Shown in pieces: positions 1-11,581 of a stretch of DNA of 64,000 nt (within the stretch, counting starts at the first letter, position 1; each line of letters starts with the position of its first letter). The position numbers and the translations under genes are program-made. The notes below the pieces were generated by a model. The model was not told the origin of the DNA. It ran no database searches and saw only the letters and a program-made list of their open reading frames with translations. The stretch lies in NCBI RefSeq assembly GCF_020889785.1, contig NZ_JACMYK010000003.1:62001-126000 (forward strand), written 5' to 3'. This DNA comes from Bradyrhizobium acaciae. Lineage in GTDB: Bacteria; Pseudomonadota; Alphaproteobacteria; Rhizobiales; Xanthobacteraceae.

Positions 1-1033
1 CGCCCGCGCGCACGTCGGGATTGGCGGCGGCATAGACCTCGTCGAGGATGACGTTGCTGGTCTCCAGCATCAGCTTGCCGCCGTCGGGCATCGCATCGCG
101 GGCATTGACGGCGAGATTGAGCAGCGCGGTCGCCATGTGGTTGGGGTCGATGAAGGCCGGCCAGGCGTCGGGCTCGAGCGCGGTATCGATCTCGATCTGC
201 TCGCCGAGCGACGGGCGCAGCAGCCGCGCGGTGTCCTGCACCAGCGTGTTGAGATCGGCTTCGCGCGGCTGCAGCGGCTGCTGCCGCGAGAACGCCAGCA
301 GATGCTTGGTCACCTCGGCGCCGCGAAATGCGGCGTCGCTGATCATTTTTGTCACCGACGAAAGCGCGGCATCGTGCTCGACCGCCTCGGCGAGGATGTC
401 GATCAGGCCGGTGATGACGGTCAGGATGTTGTTGAAGTCATGGGCGATGCCGCCGGTGAGGTGCCCGACGGCCTCCATCTTCTGCACCTGGCGCAGCTTC
501 TGCTCGGTTTCCAGTTGCTCGCGGGCGGCCTCGACCTCGCGGGCGCGCATGAAGATTTCGGCTTCCATCTGCTCGGTGCGCTCGCGCAGCCGGTCGGTCA
601 GTTCGGCCTGCTCGGCGCCGCGCTGCTTCAGCTGGATGAAGCTGGTGACGTCTTCCACCCGATGGATGATGTAGATGAATTGTCCGGTCGGCCCGAACAC
701 CGGCGTATTGCGCGGGCTCCAGTACTTTTCCTCGAATCCGCCGCCTTCCGACTCGGGCTTGCGGATGTCGTATTTCTGCACCGACATGGTGTCGGGGCGA
801 CGGAACTGGACCACGCGCTCGAGCGAAGCGCGCAGGTTCCGCACTCCGTCTGCCGCCGGATCGTCCGGATTGTCGGGAAAGATCTCGAACAGGTGGCGTC
901 CGAGGACCGCCGCGCGCTCGGTCTTGGTGGCACGCAGATAGGCGTCGCTTGCTGCCACGATACGGAAGTCGGGCTGCGTCAGCACCAGATACAGGCCGGG
1001 CGCCGCCTCGAATAACGCCTTGAAGTCAGGCAT
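1..1033 (-). CDS. PAS-domain sensor histidine kinase (partial, C-terminus outside window)
   Basis: This frame is open from the left edge and runs off it, so only the N-terminal ~344 residues are present. Residues ~1-120 look like a PAS domain (starts MPDFKALFEAAPGLYLVL). A charged, probably coiled stretch (~135-185) leads into a HisKA dimerisation domain with the H-box GGIAHDFNN (phospho-acceptor His198). The start of the ATPase domain follows, with the N-box NLAVNARDAMPDGG. HDFNN kinases of this type usually end in a receiver domain, which would lie outside. An in-frame ATG at 1135 would add 34 residues. I prefer 1033 because the extra codons lack the strong G/C third-position bias, but neither start has a good ribosome binding site. 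The input signal is unknown and no neighbour shows its partner. Confidence 0.85.
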   Translation of the reverse strand, partial: MPDFKALFEAAPGLYLVLTQPDFRIVAASDAYLRATKTERAAVLGRHLFEIFPDNPDDPAADGVRNLRASLERVVQFRRPDTMSVQKYDIRKPESEGGGFEEKYWSPRNTPVFGPTGQFIYIIHRVEDVTSFIQLKQRGAEQAELTDRLRERTEQMEAEIFMRAREVEAAREQLETEQKLRQVQKMEAVGHLTGGIAHDFNNILTVITGLIDILAEAVEHDAALSSVTKMISDAAFRGAEVTKHLLAFSRQQPLQPREADLNTLVQDTARLLRPSLGEQIEIDTALEPDAWPAFIDPNHMATALLNLAVNARDAMPDGGKLMLETSNVILDEVYAAANPDVRAG

Positions 1034-1174
1034 CGGCGGGGACTGATTTTGCAGTTCATCCTCCCACGCAGGGATACGGTCCGCGACCGCACTCAAGATG
1101 TGACATGCGTCTGCCGGAACTTCAATGGTTAACATACGGTACCGGCTCGATTTTTTAGATCGCGCGCGCTGCGG

Positions 1175-2101
1175 CTAATGGGAATTCGGCAGATACCGCC
1201 AGCCTTCCTTGCCGAGGAAGTCCAGCATCGCCTGCGCGGGCGGCAGCAGGATCTTGTCGGTGCGCCGGATCGCCTGCCACTGTCGGACGATCGGCAAGCC
1301 CTTCACCTTGAGCACCACCAGGCGGCCGTCCTCCAGCTCATGGAATACCGTGTGCTGGGAGATGAAGGCGATGCCGAGCCCTGCCATGACCGCCTGCTTG
1401 ATGGTCTCGTTGCTGTCCATGGCCATGCCGAGCTTCGGCTCCAGCCCGACCCGTTCGAAATATTGCTGCATCAGCATCCGCGTGCCTGATCCTTGCTCGC
1501 GGGTGATGAAGGTTTCATTGGCGAGCTCCGACGGTGCGACGTGCCGGCGCCGCGCCAGCCGATGATCGGGTGCGGCGATGATGAAGTGCGGATGCCGGCC
1601 GAGCGGCTTCATCTCGACCTCGACATCGGCCGGCGGCCGGCCCATCACGGCGATGTCGAGATCGTAGCCGCGCAGCGCGTCGCGGATCTCCTCGCGGTTG
1701 CCGATCCGCAGCGTGACTTCGATCTTGGGGAAGCGGCGCGAGAACGCTGCGATCGCGAACGGCACGAAGTATTTCGCGGTAGAGACCGCGCCCATCGCGA
1801 CGCGGCCGCCGCTCCGGCCCGCGATCATGTCGAGCGATTGCTCGCAATCCTTCAACGCCGCCTCGATCCGCTCGACCAGCGTCAGCACATGCGCGCCGGC
1901 ATCCGTCAGCGCCATGCCGTCGCCGGTGCGCTGGATCAGCGGCAAGCCCGCGAGCGCCTGCAGGTTGCGAAGCTGCAGCGTCACCGCCGGCTGTGTCAGG
2001 TTCAAGCGGTTGGCCGCGGACGTGATCGAGCCGGCCTCGTGCAAGGTCGACAATGCGCGCAGTTGGCGGATGGTGAGATCCCGCGAGAAGTTGCCGGCCA
2101 T
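1175..2101 (-). CDS. cbbR: CbbR, LysR-family regulator of the Calvin-cycle operon
   Basis: LysR-type regulator of 308 residues: an N-terminal winged helix-turn-helix (about residues 8-65, with SITSAANRLNLTQPAVTLQL) and a two-lobed effector domain. It is divergent from cbbF, the classic position of CbbR, which binds between the two and activates cbb genes in response to metabolites such as RuBP or NADPH. The start at 2101 (MAGNFSRD) has GGAG six bases upstream. An ATG at 2113 would add MELV but lacks a ribosome binding site. The identification is firm from family resemblance plus position; the effector is not deducible here. Confidence 0.93.
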   Translation of the reverse strand: MAGNFSRDLTIRQLRALSTLHEAGSITSAANRLNLTQPAVTLQLRNLQALAGLPLIQRTGDGMALTDAGAHVLTLVERIEAALKDCEQSLDMIAGRSGGRVAMGAVSTAKYFVPFAIAAFSRRFPKIEVTLRIGNREEIRDALRGYDLDIAVMGRPPADVEVEMKPLGRHPHFIIAAPDHRLARRRHVAPSELANETFITREQGSGTRMLMQQYFERVGLEPKLGMAMDSNETIKQAVMAGLGIAFISQHTVFHELEDGRLVVLKVKGLPIVRQWQAIRRTDKILLPPAQAMLDFLGKEGWRYLPNSH

Positions 2102-2249
2102 GACAAGCTCCATAAGAAATACTTTGCTCGGACCAAAGATAATAAAATTTCCCTAATTGGGCAATTCGCGCGTTGATACGGCGAAGGCGACTCCCTGAGG
2201 TCGCCTCTCGAAGCCTCGGGACAGAGGGCGCGATCATAGGGAGAGGCCG
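2102..2249. promoter_or_regulatory. cbbR-cbbF divergent control region with two inverted repeats
   Basis: The gap between divergent cbbR and cbbF holds an AT-rich core unlike its surroundings. It contains CTTTG-N7-CAAAG at 2122-2138, and ATT-T-CCC-TAATT-GGG-C-AAT at 2147-2165, centred on TAATT. LysR proteins bind interrupted dyads of the T-N11-A kind in such gaps, so both are candidate CbbR sites. Which one is activating cannot be told by eye. A purine-rich AGGGAGAGG precedes the GTG start of cbbF. Confidence 0.5.
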
Positions 2250-3287
2250 GTGGAGATTCGTCCTGCATTACATGCCCATCTGGAGTGGCCGACGCAGCAC
2301 AACCCGTTGCGTGCCGTGACCGTCACGGTGATCGAAGCGCTTGCCGGTGCCGCGATCGAGCTGTCGCGCATCATTGCCGCCGGGCCGCTCGCCGGCATCG
2401 GCGGCGAGAGCGGCGGCGTCAATCCGGACGGTGATCGCCAGAAGACCATCGACATCGTCGCCGACCGCCTGATGCGCGACGCGCTGGGGGCCGCGCCGGT
2501 CGCTGCGGTTCTGTCCGAGGAGGTCGAGCTGCCCGAGACGCTCGATCCCGACGCGCCGCTCTGTGTCGCGATCGATCCGCTCGATGGCTCCGCCAATCTC
2601 GAAAACAATGTCTCGATCGGCACGATCTTCTCGATCCGGCCGAAGGGCAACGACGCCATCTCGACCTTCTTCGAGCCCGGCACCGCGCAATGTGCCGCCG
2701 GCTGCTTCATCTACGGTCCGCAGACCGTGCTGGTGCTGGCGCTCGACCAGTGCGTCGACTGTTTCACGCTCGACCCGCGAACCGGCGAGTTCGTCCTGAC
2801 CGGGCGCGACCTGCGGGTGCCGCAGGGCGCGTCGGAGTTCGCCATCAATGCCTCGAACCGGCGGCACTGGAGCAGCCCGGTGCGCAACTACATCGACGAC
2901 TGCCTCGCCGGGGTGAATGGCGAACTCGGGCAGGACTACAACATGCGCTGGATTGGCTCGCTGGTGGCGGAAGCCTACCGAATCCTGATGCGGGGCGGCG
3001 TGTTCCTGTATCCGGCGGATGCGCGCCAGGGTTACCGCGAAGGCCGATTGCGCCTGCTGTACGAGGCGCATCCGATCGCACTGATCATGGAATGGGCGGG
3101 CGGCGCCGCGTCGAGTGGCCGGGCGCGCATCCTCGAACTATCGGCACGGACGCCGCATCAGCGGGTTCCGCTCATCATGGGATCGGCGCGCGCCGTGCGC
3201 GACGTCGATGCGATCCACCTGACCGTCGAGCCGTTGTTCGAGAGCAGCGATGCCCCGCTGTTCGCGCGGCGCGGCCTGTTCCGCTGA
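2250..3287 (+). CDS. cbbF: Fructose-1,6-bisphosphatase, class I (Calvin cycle)
   Basis: 345 residues, the usual length of a class I enzyme. It hydrolyses fructose-1,6-bisphosphate (and often sedoheptulose-1,7-bisphosphate) to regenerate RuBP. The metal and phosphate site is visible: acidic LSEE at 88-91, DPLDGS at 109-114, and later residues MRWIGSLVAE. The GTG start at 2250 follows AGGGAGAGG at a normal distance. First gene of the cbb operon, 10 bp ahead of cbbP. Presumably CbbR-activated. Confidence 0.95.
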   Translation: MEIRPALHAHLEWPTQHNPLRAVTVTVIEALAGAAIELSRIIAAGPLAGIGGESGGVNPDGDRQKTIDIVADRLMRDALGAAPVAAVLSEEVELPETLDPDAPLCVAIDPLDGSANLENNVSIGTIFSIRPKGNDAISTFFEPGTAQCAAGCFIYGPQTVLVLALDQCVDCFTLDPRTGEFVLTGRDLRVPQGASEFAINASNRRHWSSPVRNYIDDCLAGVNGELGQDYNMRWIGSLVAEAYRILMRGGVFLYPADARQGYREGRLRLLYEAHPIALIMEWAGGAASSGRARILELSARTPHQRVPLIMGSARAVRDVDAIHLTVEPLFESSDAPLFARRGLFR

Positions 3288-3297
3288 GGGGGAGCGC

Positions 3298-4173
3298 ATG
3301 TCTCGTCGACATCCCATCATCTCCATCACCGGCTCGTCCGGCGCCGGCACCACCTCGGTGAAGAAGACGTTCGCGAACATCTTCCGCCGCGAGAACGTGG
3401 TTGCGGCCTACATCGAGGGCGACGCCTTCCACCGCTACGACCGCGCCGAGATGCGCAGCATGATGTCGGAGAAGGCCGAGCGCGGCAACAAGCACTTCAG
3501 CCATTTCAGCCCCGAGACCAATCTGTTCGAGGAACTGGAAAAGCTGTTCAGCGACTATGCCGAGACCGGCACCGGAACGACGCGGCACTATGTGCACGAC
3601 GAGGAAGAATCGCGGCTCTACGGCGCCAAGCCCGGCACCTTCACCGCTTGGGAGGCGCTGCCCGAGAATTCCGACCTGCTGTTCTACGAGGGTCTGCATG
3701 GCGCCGTGGTCACCGACAAGGTGAATGTCGCGCAGCACGCCGACCTCAAGATCGGCGTCGTGCCGGTCATCAATCTCGAATGGATCCAGAAGCTGCACCG
3801 CGATCGCAGCCATCGCGGCTACTCCACCGAGGCGGTGACCGACACCATCCTGCGCCGCATGCCGGACTATGTGAATTACATCTGCCCGCAATTCACCGAG
3901 ACCGACATCAACTTCCAGCGCGTGCCGACCGTCGACACGTCGAATCCATTCATCGCGCGCTGGATCCCGACGCCCGATGAATCGATGGTCGTGATCCGCT
4001 TGAAGAACCCGCGCGGCATCGATTTTCCCTATCTGCTCTCGATGATCCCGAACAGCTTCATGTCGCGCGCCAACTCGATCGTGGTGCACGGCGCCAAGCT
4101 CGACCTCGCGATGCAGCTGATCCTGACCCCGCTGATCCTGCAACTGATCGAACGAAAGAGGCGAACGATATGA
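3298..4173 (+). CDS. cbbP: Phosphoribulokinase
   Basis: 291 residues. Phosphorylates ribulose-5-phosphate with ATP to give RuBP, the Rubisco substrate. The P-loop GSSGAGTTS is at residues 12-20, with GDAFHRYDR and the LFYEGLHG substrate region downstream. This is the short proteobacterial (octameric) form rather than the plant type. I start at ATG 3298 because GAGGGGGAG lies just upstream and the P-loop then sits where the family has it. The frame stays open further upstream into cbbF. The stop overlaps the cbbT start (ATGA at 4170). Confidence 0.96.
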   Translation: MSRRHPIISITGSSGAGTTSVKKTFANIFRRENVVAAYIEGDAFHRYDRAEMRSMMSEKAERGNKHFSHFSPETNLFEELEKLFSDYAETGTGTTRHYVHDEEESRLYGAKPGTFTAWEALPENSDLLFYEGLHGAVVTDKVNVAQHADLKIGVVPVINLEWIQKLHRDRSHRGYSTEAVTDTILRRMPDYVNYICPQFTETDINFQRVPTVDTSNPFIARWIPTPDESMVVIRLKNPRGIDFPYLLSMIPNSFMSRANSIVVHGAKLDLAMQLILTPLILQLIERKRRTI

Positions 4174-6194
4174 CGACCGCACTTGCGTCCGTTGCCAGCC
4201 GCCCTGACGTCGCACACGACGAGATGGCCAACGCCATCCGCTTCCTCGCCATCGACGCGGTGGAGCAGGCGAAATCCGGCCATCCCGGCATGCCGATGGG
4301 CATGGCCGATGTCGCCACCGTGCTGTTCACCGACTTCCTGAAGTTCGATCCGGCCGATCCGACATGGCCCGACCGCGACCGCTTCGTGCTGTCTGCGGGG
4401 CACGGCTCGATGCTGCTCTATGCGGTGCTTTATCTCACCGGTTACGAGAGCATGACGCTCGATCAGCTCAAGGCGTTCAGGCAGTGGGGCTCGCAGACCC
4501 CGGGGCATCCCGAGTATGGCCATACGCCTGGTGTCGAGACCACGACCGGACCGCTCGGGCAGGGCATCGCGACCGCGGTCGGCATGGCGCTGGCCGAGCG
4601 ATTGATGAATGCCCGTTTCGGCGACGACCTCGTCGACCACTACACCTATGTGATCGCCGGCGACGGTTGCCTGATGGAGGGCCTCAGCCATGAGGCGATC
4701 TCGTTCGCCGGCCATTTGCGGCTGAACCGGCTGATCGTTCTGTTCGACGACAACCGCATCTCGATCGACGGTGCGACTTCGCTGTCCTGTTCGGACGATC
4801 AGGCTGCGCGGTTTGCGGCCAGCGGCTGGAACGTCTGCCGCATTGACGGCCACGATCCGCAGGCAATCTCCGCGGCGATCAGGCAGGCACGCGCGAGCGA
4901 TCGTCCGTCGCTGATTGCCTGCCGCACGGTGATCGGGTTCGGTGCGCCGAACCGGCAGGGCAGCGAGAAGGTGCACGGAGCGCCACTCGGTGCCGATGAG
5001 GTGGCGAAGACCCGCAGCGCGCTGCGGTGGCCGTATCCGGCCTTCGAGATCCCCGATGTGGTTCTGGCCGAATGGCGCGAGCTCGGCGGCCGTGGCCGCG
5101 ACGCGCGGCGGGCGTGGATCGAGCGTTCGCGTGCCGCCTGCAAGGCAGACAAGGGCGGACGGTCGCCGTTTCATGACGCACTGAATCGGAGACTGCCCTG
5201 CGCCTATACCAAGGCGATGGCGGCGCTCCTCGAGCGCTTTGCAACCGAGCGGCCGAAGCTCGCGACGCGACAGGCCTCGCAGCAGGTCATCGACGTGATC
5301 GCGGAGGCGTTGCCGAATCTGCTGGGCGGCTCGGCCGACCTCACGCACTCCAACCTGACGCTGGCGAAGTCGCAGGTTTCGGTGCGGCCGGAAACGCTCG
5401 ACGGCAGCTACATCCACTACGGCATCCGCGAGCACGGCATGGCGGCAGCGATGAACGGCATCGCGCTGCATGGCGGGTTCATTCCCTATGGCGGCACCTT
5501 CCTCAGCTTCGCCGATTACAGTCGGCCGGCGATCCGTCTTGCAGCGCTGATGGGCATCCGCGTCATCCATGTGATGACCCATGACTCGATCGGACTCGGC
5601 GAGGACGGGCCGACGCATCAGCCGGTCGAGCATCTGGCGGCGCTGCGCGCGATTCCCAACGTCCTGGTGTTCCGCCCGGCCGATGCGGTCGAAACGGCGG
5701 AAGCCTGGGATTGCGCGCTGAAGGCGGAGAGTTCGCCGTCGATCCTCTGCCTGTCGCGGCAGGCGCTGCCGACCGTGCGTGACGGCAGCAAGGACAACCA
5801 GGTCGCGCTCGGCGCCTACGTTCTCGTCGAGCCGGCCTTCGCGCGTGACGTCACCCTGATTGCAACGGGTTCGGAGGTGGCGATCGCGCTCGAAGCCGCA
5901 AGGCTGCTGGCGGAAGACGGGGTACAGGCCGCGGTCGTCTCGGCCCCGTGCTTCGACCTGTTCCGCCAGCAGCCGAGCGACTATCGCGTGAAAGTGCTGG
6001 GCAGCGTCCCGCGCGTCGGCGTCGAAGCCGCAGTCGAAGGCGACTGGGCGCGCTGGCTCGGCGAGGACGGTGCGTTCGTGGGCTTGACCGGCTTCGGCGC
6101 CTCGGCGCCGGCTGACGTGCTCTACCGCGAATTCGGTATCACGCCTGCGGCGGTCGCCGCCAGCGCAAAACAGCTCATTCAACGAGCGAATTGA
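4170..6194 (+). CDS. cbbT: Transketolase
   Basis: 674 residues, standard for transketolase. Moves two-carbon ketol units in the regeneration phase of the Calvin cycle, using thiamine diphosphate and Mg. An N-terminal ThDP domain carries GHPGMPMG and the GDGCLMEG...N metal/diphosphate motif (from about residue 164). The pyrimidine-binding domain has [10 protein letters not shown] and [19 protein letters not shown], and a C-terminal transketolase domain follows. It sits inside the cbb operon, coupled to cbbP by a 4-bp overlap, so it is the dedicated copy; a housekeeping transketolase would be elsewhere. Confidence 0.95.
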   Translation: MTTALASVASRPDVAHDEMANAIRFLAIDAVEQAKSGHPGMPMGMADVATVLFTDFLKFDPADPTWPDRDRFVLSAGHGSMLLYAVLYLTGYESMTLDQLKAFRQWGSQTPGHPEYGHTPGVETTTGPLGQGIATAVGMALAERLMNARFGDDLVDHYTYVIAGDGCLMEGLSHEAISFAGHLRLNRLIVLFDDNRISIDGATSLSCSDDQAARFAASGWNVCRIDGHDPQAISAAIRQARASDRPSLIACRTVIGFGAPNRQGSEKVHGAPLGADEVAKTRSALRWPYPAFEIPDVVLAEWRELGGRGRDARRAWIERSRAACKADKGGRSPFHDALNRRLPCAYTKAMAALLERFATERPKLATRQASQQVIDVIAEALPNLLGGSADLTHSNLTLAKSQVSVRPETLDGSYIHYGIREHGMAAAMNGIALHGGFIPYGGTFLSFADYSRPAIRLAALMGIRVIHVMTHDSIGLGEDGPTHQPVEHLAALRAIPNVLVFRPADAVETAEAWDCALKAESSPSILCLSRQALPTVRDGSKDNQVALGAYVLVEPAFARDVTLIATGSEVAIALEAARLLAEDGVQAAVVSAPCFDLFRQQPSDYRVKVLGSVPRVGVEAAVEGDWARWLGEDGAFVGLTGFGASAPADVLYREFGITPAAVAASAKQLIQRAN

Positions 6195-6209
6195 AAGGAG
6201 GACGCCACG

Positions 6210-8787
<2,578 letters not shown>

Positions 8788-8799
8788 CAGGAGGTTCTC

Positions 8800-9225
8800 A
8801 TGCGCGTGACCCAAGGCTGCTTCTCTTTCCTGCCCGATCTCACCGATGAGCAGATCGCTGCGCAGGTGCAATACTGTCTCGACAAGGGTTGGGCGGTGAA
8901 CATCGAGTTCACCGACGATCCGCATCCCCGCAACACCTATTGGGACATGTGGGGCCTGCCGATGTTCGACTTGCGCGATGCGGCCGGCATCATGAAGGAA
9001 CTCGCCGATTGCCGGCGGGTCTATGGCGACCGCTACATCCGGATCTGCGGCTTTGATTCCGGCCACGGCTGGGAGTCGGTTCGCATCTCCTTCATCGTCA
9101 ACCGGCCGCGCGAGGAGCCGGGCTTCCGGCTCGACCGCTCGGAGGCTGCCGGACGCAACCTTCGTTACGCGACGCATTCCTACGCGGCTGATCGCCCCGA
9201 GGGCAAGCGCTACGCAGATCAGTGA
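8800..9225 (+). CDS. cbbS: Rubisco small subunit, form IC
   Basis: 141 residues, long for a small subunit because red-type versions carry a C-terminal extension (here from about residue 110, RLDRSEAAGRNLRYATHSYA) that forms part of the hexadecamer core. The conserved start MRVTQGCFSFLPDLTDEQI and the GWAVNIEFTDDPHPRNTYWDMWGLP region are clear. Twelve bases after cbbL with AGGAGG ahead of the ATG, so translated from the same message. Confidence 0.96.
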   Translation: MRVTQGCFSFLPDLTDEQIAAQVQYCLDKGWAVNIEFTDDPHPRNTYWDMWGLPMFDLRDAAGIMKELADCRRVYGDRYIRICGFDSGHGWESVRISFIVNRPREEPGFRLDRSEAAGRNLRYATHSYAADRPEGKRYADQ

Positions 9226-9285
9226 CCGCGTCCGGTTGACAAGCCAGGCGGGTTGCTCCCTCGACCGTCTGGTCCGGATGCACTT

Positions 9286-9319
9286 CTCCGTCGTCGCCGC
9301 AGCGGCGACGGAGCTTTTC
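9286..9319 (+). terminator. GC-rich hairpin between cbbS and cbbX
   Basis: CTCCGTCG and CCGC on the left pair with GCGGCGACGGAG on the right (9286-9313), leaving a three-base bulge, and CTTTTCT follows. It looks like a leaky terminator or an RNA stop for exonucleases. That would keep cbbLS message more abundant than cbbXY, since cbbX follows only 16 bp later with no separate promoter visible. Confidence 0.5.
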
Positions 9320-9335
9320 TGAAAGCGAGAGCATA

Positions 9336-10268
9336 ATGACGCAAGCGCAAGAACAGATCAGCGAACAGATCAGTGAGACCCCGCTCCAGACCATCGATCT
9401 CCGCCATGAATTCGCCGACCTCGGCATCGGTGACGTGCTCGACCAGCTCGATTCCGAACTGATCGGCCTGAAGCCGGTGAAGACCCGTATCCGTGAGATC
9501 GCATCGCTCCTGCTGGTCGAACGCATCAGGCAGAAGATGGCGCTGGCGACGACATTCCCGACGCTGCATATGTCGTTCACCGGCAATCCCGGCACCGGCA
9601 AGACCACGGTTGCGCTGCGGATGGCCGGCATTCTGCACAAGCTCGGCTTCGTGCGCCGCGGCCACGTCATCAGCGTCACCCGCGATGATCTCGTCGGGCA
9701 ATATATCGGCCACACCGCGCCGAAGACCAAGGAGATCCTGAAGAAGGCGATGGGCGGCGTGCTGTTCATCGACGAGGCCTATTATCTGTACCGTCCCGAG
9801 AATGAGCGTGACTACGGCCAGGAGGCGATCGAGATCCTGCTGCAGATCATGGAGCAGCAGCGCGAGGATCTGGTGGTGATCCTGGCCGGCTATGGCGACC
9901 GCATGGAGAAATTCTTCCAGAGCAATCCGGGGTTCCGCTCGCGCATCGCCCATCACATCGACTTCCCCGACTATTCGGACGCGGAGTTGCTGTGGATCGC
10001 CGAACTGATGTTGCAGCAGCAGAATTATCGTTTCTCCCCGGAAGCGCGCGAGGCCTTCACCCGGTACATCGGCATCCGCAAGGAACAGCCGCTGTTCTCC
10101 AATGCGCGCTCGATCCGCAACGCGCTCGACCGCATCCGGCTGCGCCAGGCCAACCGGATCATGGCGAAGCTCGACCGCACGCTCACCGCCGACGACGTGA
10201 TGTCGATCGAGGCCGGCGACGTGCTTGCCAGCCGCGTGTTCGCGAAGGGGGCGGGCGAGGGACGATGA
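9336..10268 (+). CDS. cbbX: CbbX, AAA+ Rubisco activase (red type)
   Basis: 310 residues. AAA+ ATPase that threads the large-subunit C-terminus to release inhibitory sugar phosphates from form IC Rubisco. It is itself activated by RuBP in the studied homologue. Walker A GNPGTGKT is at 83-90, Walker [10 protein letters not shown] ends at 148, and the pore-loop region GQYIGHT is at 121-127. The arginine-rich sensor helix lies around the [13 protein letters not shown] segment. The first ~30 residues are a low-complexity Q/E-rich lead. Co-transcribed with Rubisco and overlapping cbbY by ATGA. Confidence 0.96.
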   Translation: MTQAQEQISEQISETPLQTIDLRHEFADLGIGDVLDQLDSELIGLKPVKTRIREIASLLLVERIRQKMALATTFPTLHMSFTGNPGTGKTTVALRMAGILHKLGFVRRGHVISVTRDDLVGQYIGHTAPKTKEILKKAMGGVLFIDEAYYLYRPENERDYGQEAIEILLQIMEQQREDLVVILAGYGDRMEKFFQSNPGFRSRIAHHIDFPDYSDAELLWIAELMLQQQNYRFSPEAREAFTRYIGIRKEQPLFSNARSIRNALDRIRLRQANRIMAKLDRTLTADDVMSIEAGDVLASRVFAKGAGEGR

Positions 10269-10981
10269 ACCAGGCGCTCGCGATGATCCGCTCCGCGGGG
10301 ATGCGCGACATCATCGCAAGCGCGCGTGCCTTGATCTTCGATGTCGACGGCACGCTTGCCGAGACCGAGGAAGTGCATCGCCGCGCCTTCAATGAGGCGT
10401 TTGCCGAAGCAGGGCTTGATTGGTTCTGGGACCAGGTCACCTACGCGCGGCTGCTTCGCACGGCCGGAGGCAAGGAGCGCATCCGCGCCTTCGACCAGCG
10501 CAACGCGGTTCCCTCGCTGACATTCGCCGAGATCGCCGACCTGCACCGGATCAAGACCGCGCGTTACGCGGCGCTGATCGCGGGAGGCGGTTGCCCGTTG
10601 CGGCCGGGCGTCCGGGCCTGGCTCGCCAGCGCGCGCCGCCGCGGCCAGCGCCTGGCGATCGCCACGACGACCTCGCATGGCAATATCGAGGCGCTGCTCT
10701 CGGTTGCGCTTGGGGTGGACTGGGGCGATCTGTTCGAGGTGATCGTCGCCGGCGACGACGTGCCGCGCAAGAAGCCGGCGCCGGATGTCTATGTCGAGGT
10801 GCTGGCGCGGCTCGGGCTCGGGCCGGCGGATTGCATCGCGGTCGAGGATTCCGGCAACGGCCTCGCCGCCGCGGCGCAGGCCGGCATTCCCGTGGTCATC
10901 ACCCGCAGCACCTATTTCAGCGATGACGATTTCGCCGAGGCGCTGCTTGTCGTCGATGATCTCTCTAACATCGATGCCTGA
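10265..10981 (+). CDS. cbbY: CbbY, HAD-family xylulose-1,5-bisphosphate phosphatase
   Basis: 238 residues. HAD phosphatase; the studied CbbY proteins remove xylulose-1,5-bisphosphate, a Rubisco misfire product that inhibits the enzyme. Catalytic DVDGT is at 26-30, with the second aspartate in place. Later motifs are TTTSHGN (motif II Thr region), the KKPAPDVY lysine motif and VEDSGNG with the metal-binding acid. ATG 10265 overlaps the cbbX stop. Last gene of the cbb operon. Confidence 0.93.
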   Translation: MNQALAMIRSAGMRDIIASARALIFDVDGTLAETEEVHRRAFNEAFAEAGLDWFWDQVTYARLLRTAGGKERIRAFDQRNAVPSLTFAEIADLHRIKTARYAALIAGGGCPLRPGVRAWLASARRRGQRLAIATTTSHGNIEALLSVALGVDWGDLFEVIVAGDDVPRKKPAPDVYVEVLARLGLGPADCIAVEDSGNGLAAAAQAGIPVVITRSTYFSDDDFAEALLVVDDLSNIDA

Positions 10982-11010
10982 AGGCCGCTGCCATCGCCCG
11001 CGACAGTCCC

Positions 11011-11160
11011 GATCAATTTATTCGTTTAGTGAAATAAATGACCCTTGCATCCCTGGCATGGCAAGGGCACAATCCCACCGAAGGTTGCCTGAAGCAGCGA
11101 CGCCACCTAGTTGAAGGTGGGTAATTCCGGGAGATTGCATCTCATGATCCTCCGCTTTCC
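11011..11160 (+). repeat. Leader repeat unit 1 upstream of chvE
   Basis: First copy of a diverged tandem unit. In order it has a 24-bp palindrome (11016-11039), a hairpin CCCTTGC...GCAAGGG (11042-11068 region), and a hairpin CCACCT-N6-AGGTGG (about 11103-11120). It ends in ATTCCGGGAGA (11124-11134) followed by CTCATG and TCCTCC. The last part reads as a Shine-Dalgarno sequence plus start codon (ATG 11144) for a peptide of only 12 codons. The order of parts matches unit 2, while the sequences between them differ. Confidence 0.6.
11016..11039. promoter_or_regulatory. Operator-like palindrome 1, upstream of chvE
   Basis: Matches ATTTATTCG-N4-GTGAAATAAAT, a dyad with AT-rich arms and a CG/GTG core. 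The pattern resembles operators of ROK-family sugar repressors (NagC/Mlc type, TTATTTCG...CGAAATAA). No ROK regulator is encoded in this window, so the assignment is inference. An exact-format second copy lies 150 bp downstream. Confidence 0.55.
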
Positions 11161-11331
11161 GATGAATTTATTCGGACGGTGAAATAAATTGTCAGTCGGT
11201 GCTTGTATCCATGGGGCGCCATCCACCAAAAGTGGCCGGAGGCACGTGCCGTACCGCCAGACGCTCTGGCGCACGCCGGCGCTCGCCGGCGATTCCGGGA
11301 GACAGGCGCCTCATGGTCCTCCACCTCATCC
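11161..11331 (+). repeat. Leader repeat unit 2 upstream of chvE
   Basis: Second copy of the leader unit. The palindrome is at 11166-11189, and CTTGTATCCATGG aligns with CTTGCATCCCTGG of unit 1. Hairpins GCCAGA-N3-TCTGGC and GCCGGC-N4-GCCGGC occupy the place of the unit 1 hairpin but have unrelated sequence. ATTCCGGGAGA (11292-11302), CTCATG (11310-11315) and TCCTCC close the unit. From the ATG at 11313 a 72-codon frame runs to 11531 with weak codon bias. The remaining bases to chvE (11532-11581) hold AAAAAAATCGAGGGAG, the chvE ribosome binding site. Confidence 0.6.
11166..11189. promoter_or_regulatory. Operator-like palindrome 2, upstream of chvE
   Basis: Same ATTTATTCG-N4-GTGAAATAAAT format as the site at 11016, with only the four central bases changed. 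Paired identical sites at a 150-bp interval suggest cooperative or looped repression of the chvE-gguAB operon. Confidence 0.55.
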
Positions 11332-11581
11332 GTCCCACGACATGGCTCGCGGGTGAACCCGGCATGGCAGGATCGACATGGCTGATCGACTTGGCTGATC
11401 GTGCGGAGCGAGCATTGGCGCTGTTGACGGGTTCAATCGACATCCCGCAATTTCGGTTGGTGACGGTCCCGGCGCGGATCCGCCATCGCCGTAGACCTGC
11501 GGCCAGCCCAGGAATGATAGCCACCGATTGACGCTGTCGACGACAACGGTATCCAACTCAAAAAAATCGAGGGAGCGAAGC

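Noticed and set aside
11070..11090. CCGAAGG motif suggesting a glycine riboswitch in leader unit 1
   Set aside because: The remaining glycine-aptamer blocks are missing and the motif is not kept in unit 2.
11313..11531. 72-codon frame starting at the second SD-ATG of the chvE leader
   Set aside because: It has a ribosome-binding-like sequence, but codon bias is weak and the protein is unfamiliar. Kept only as part of the leader finding.
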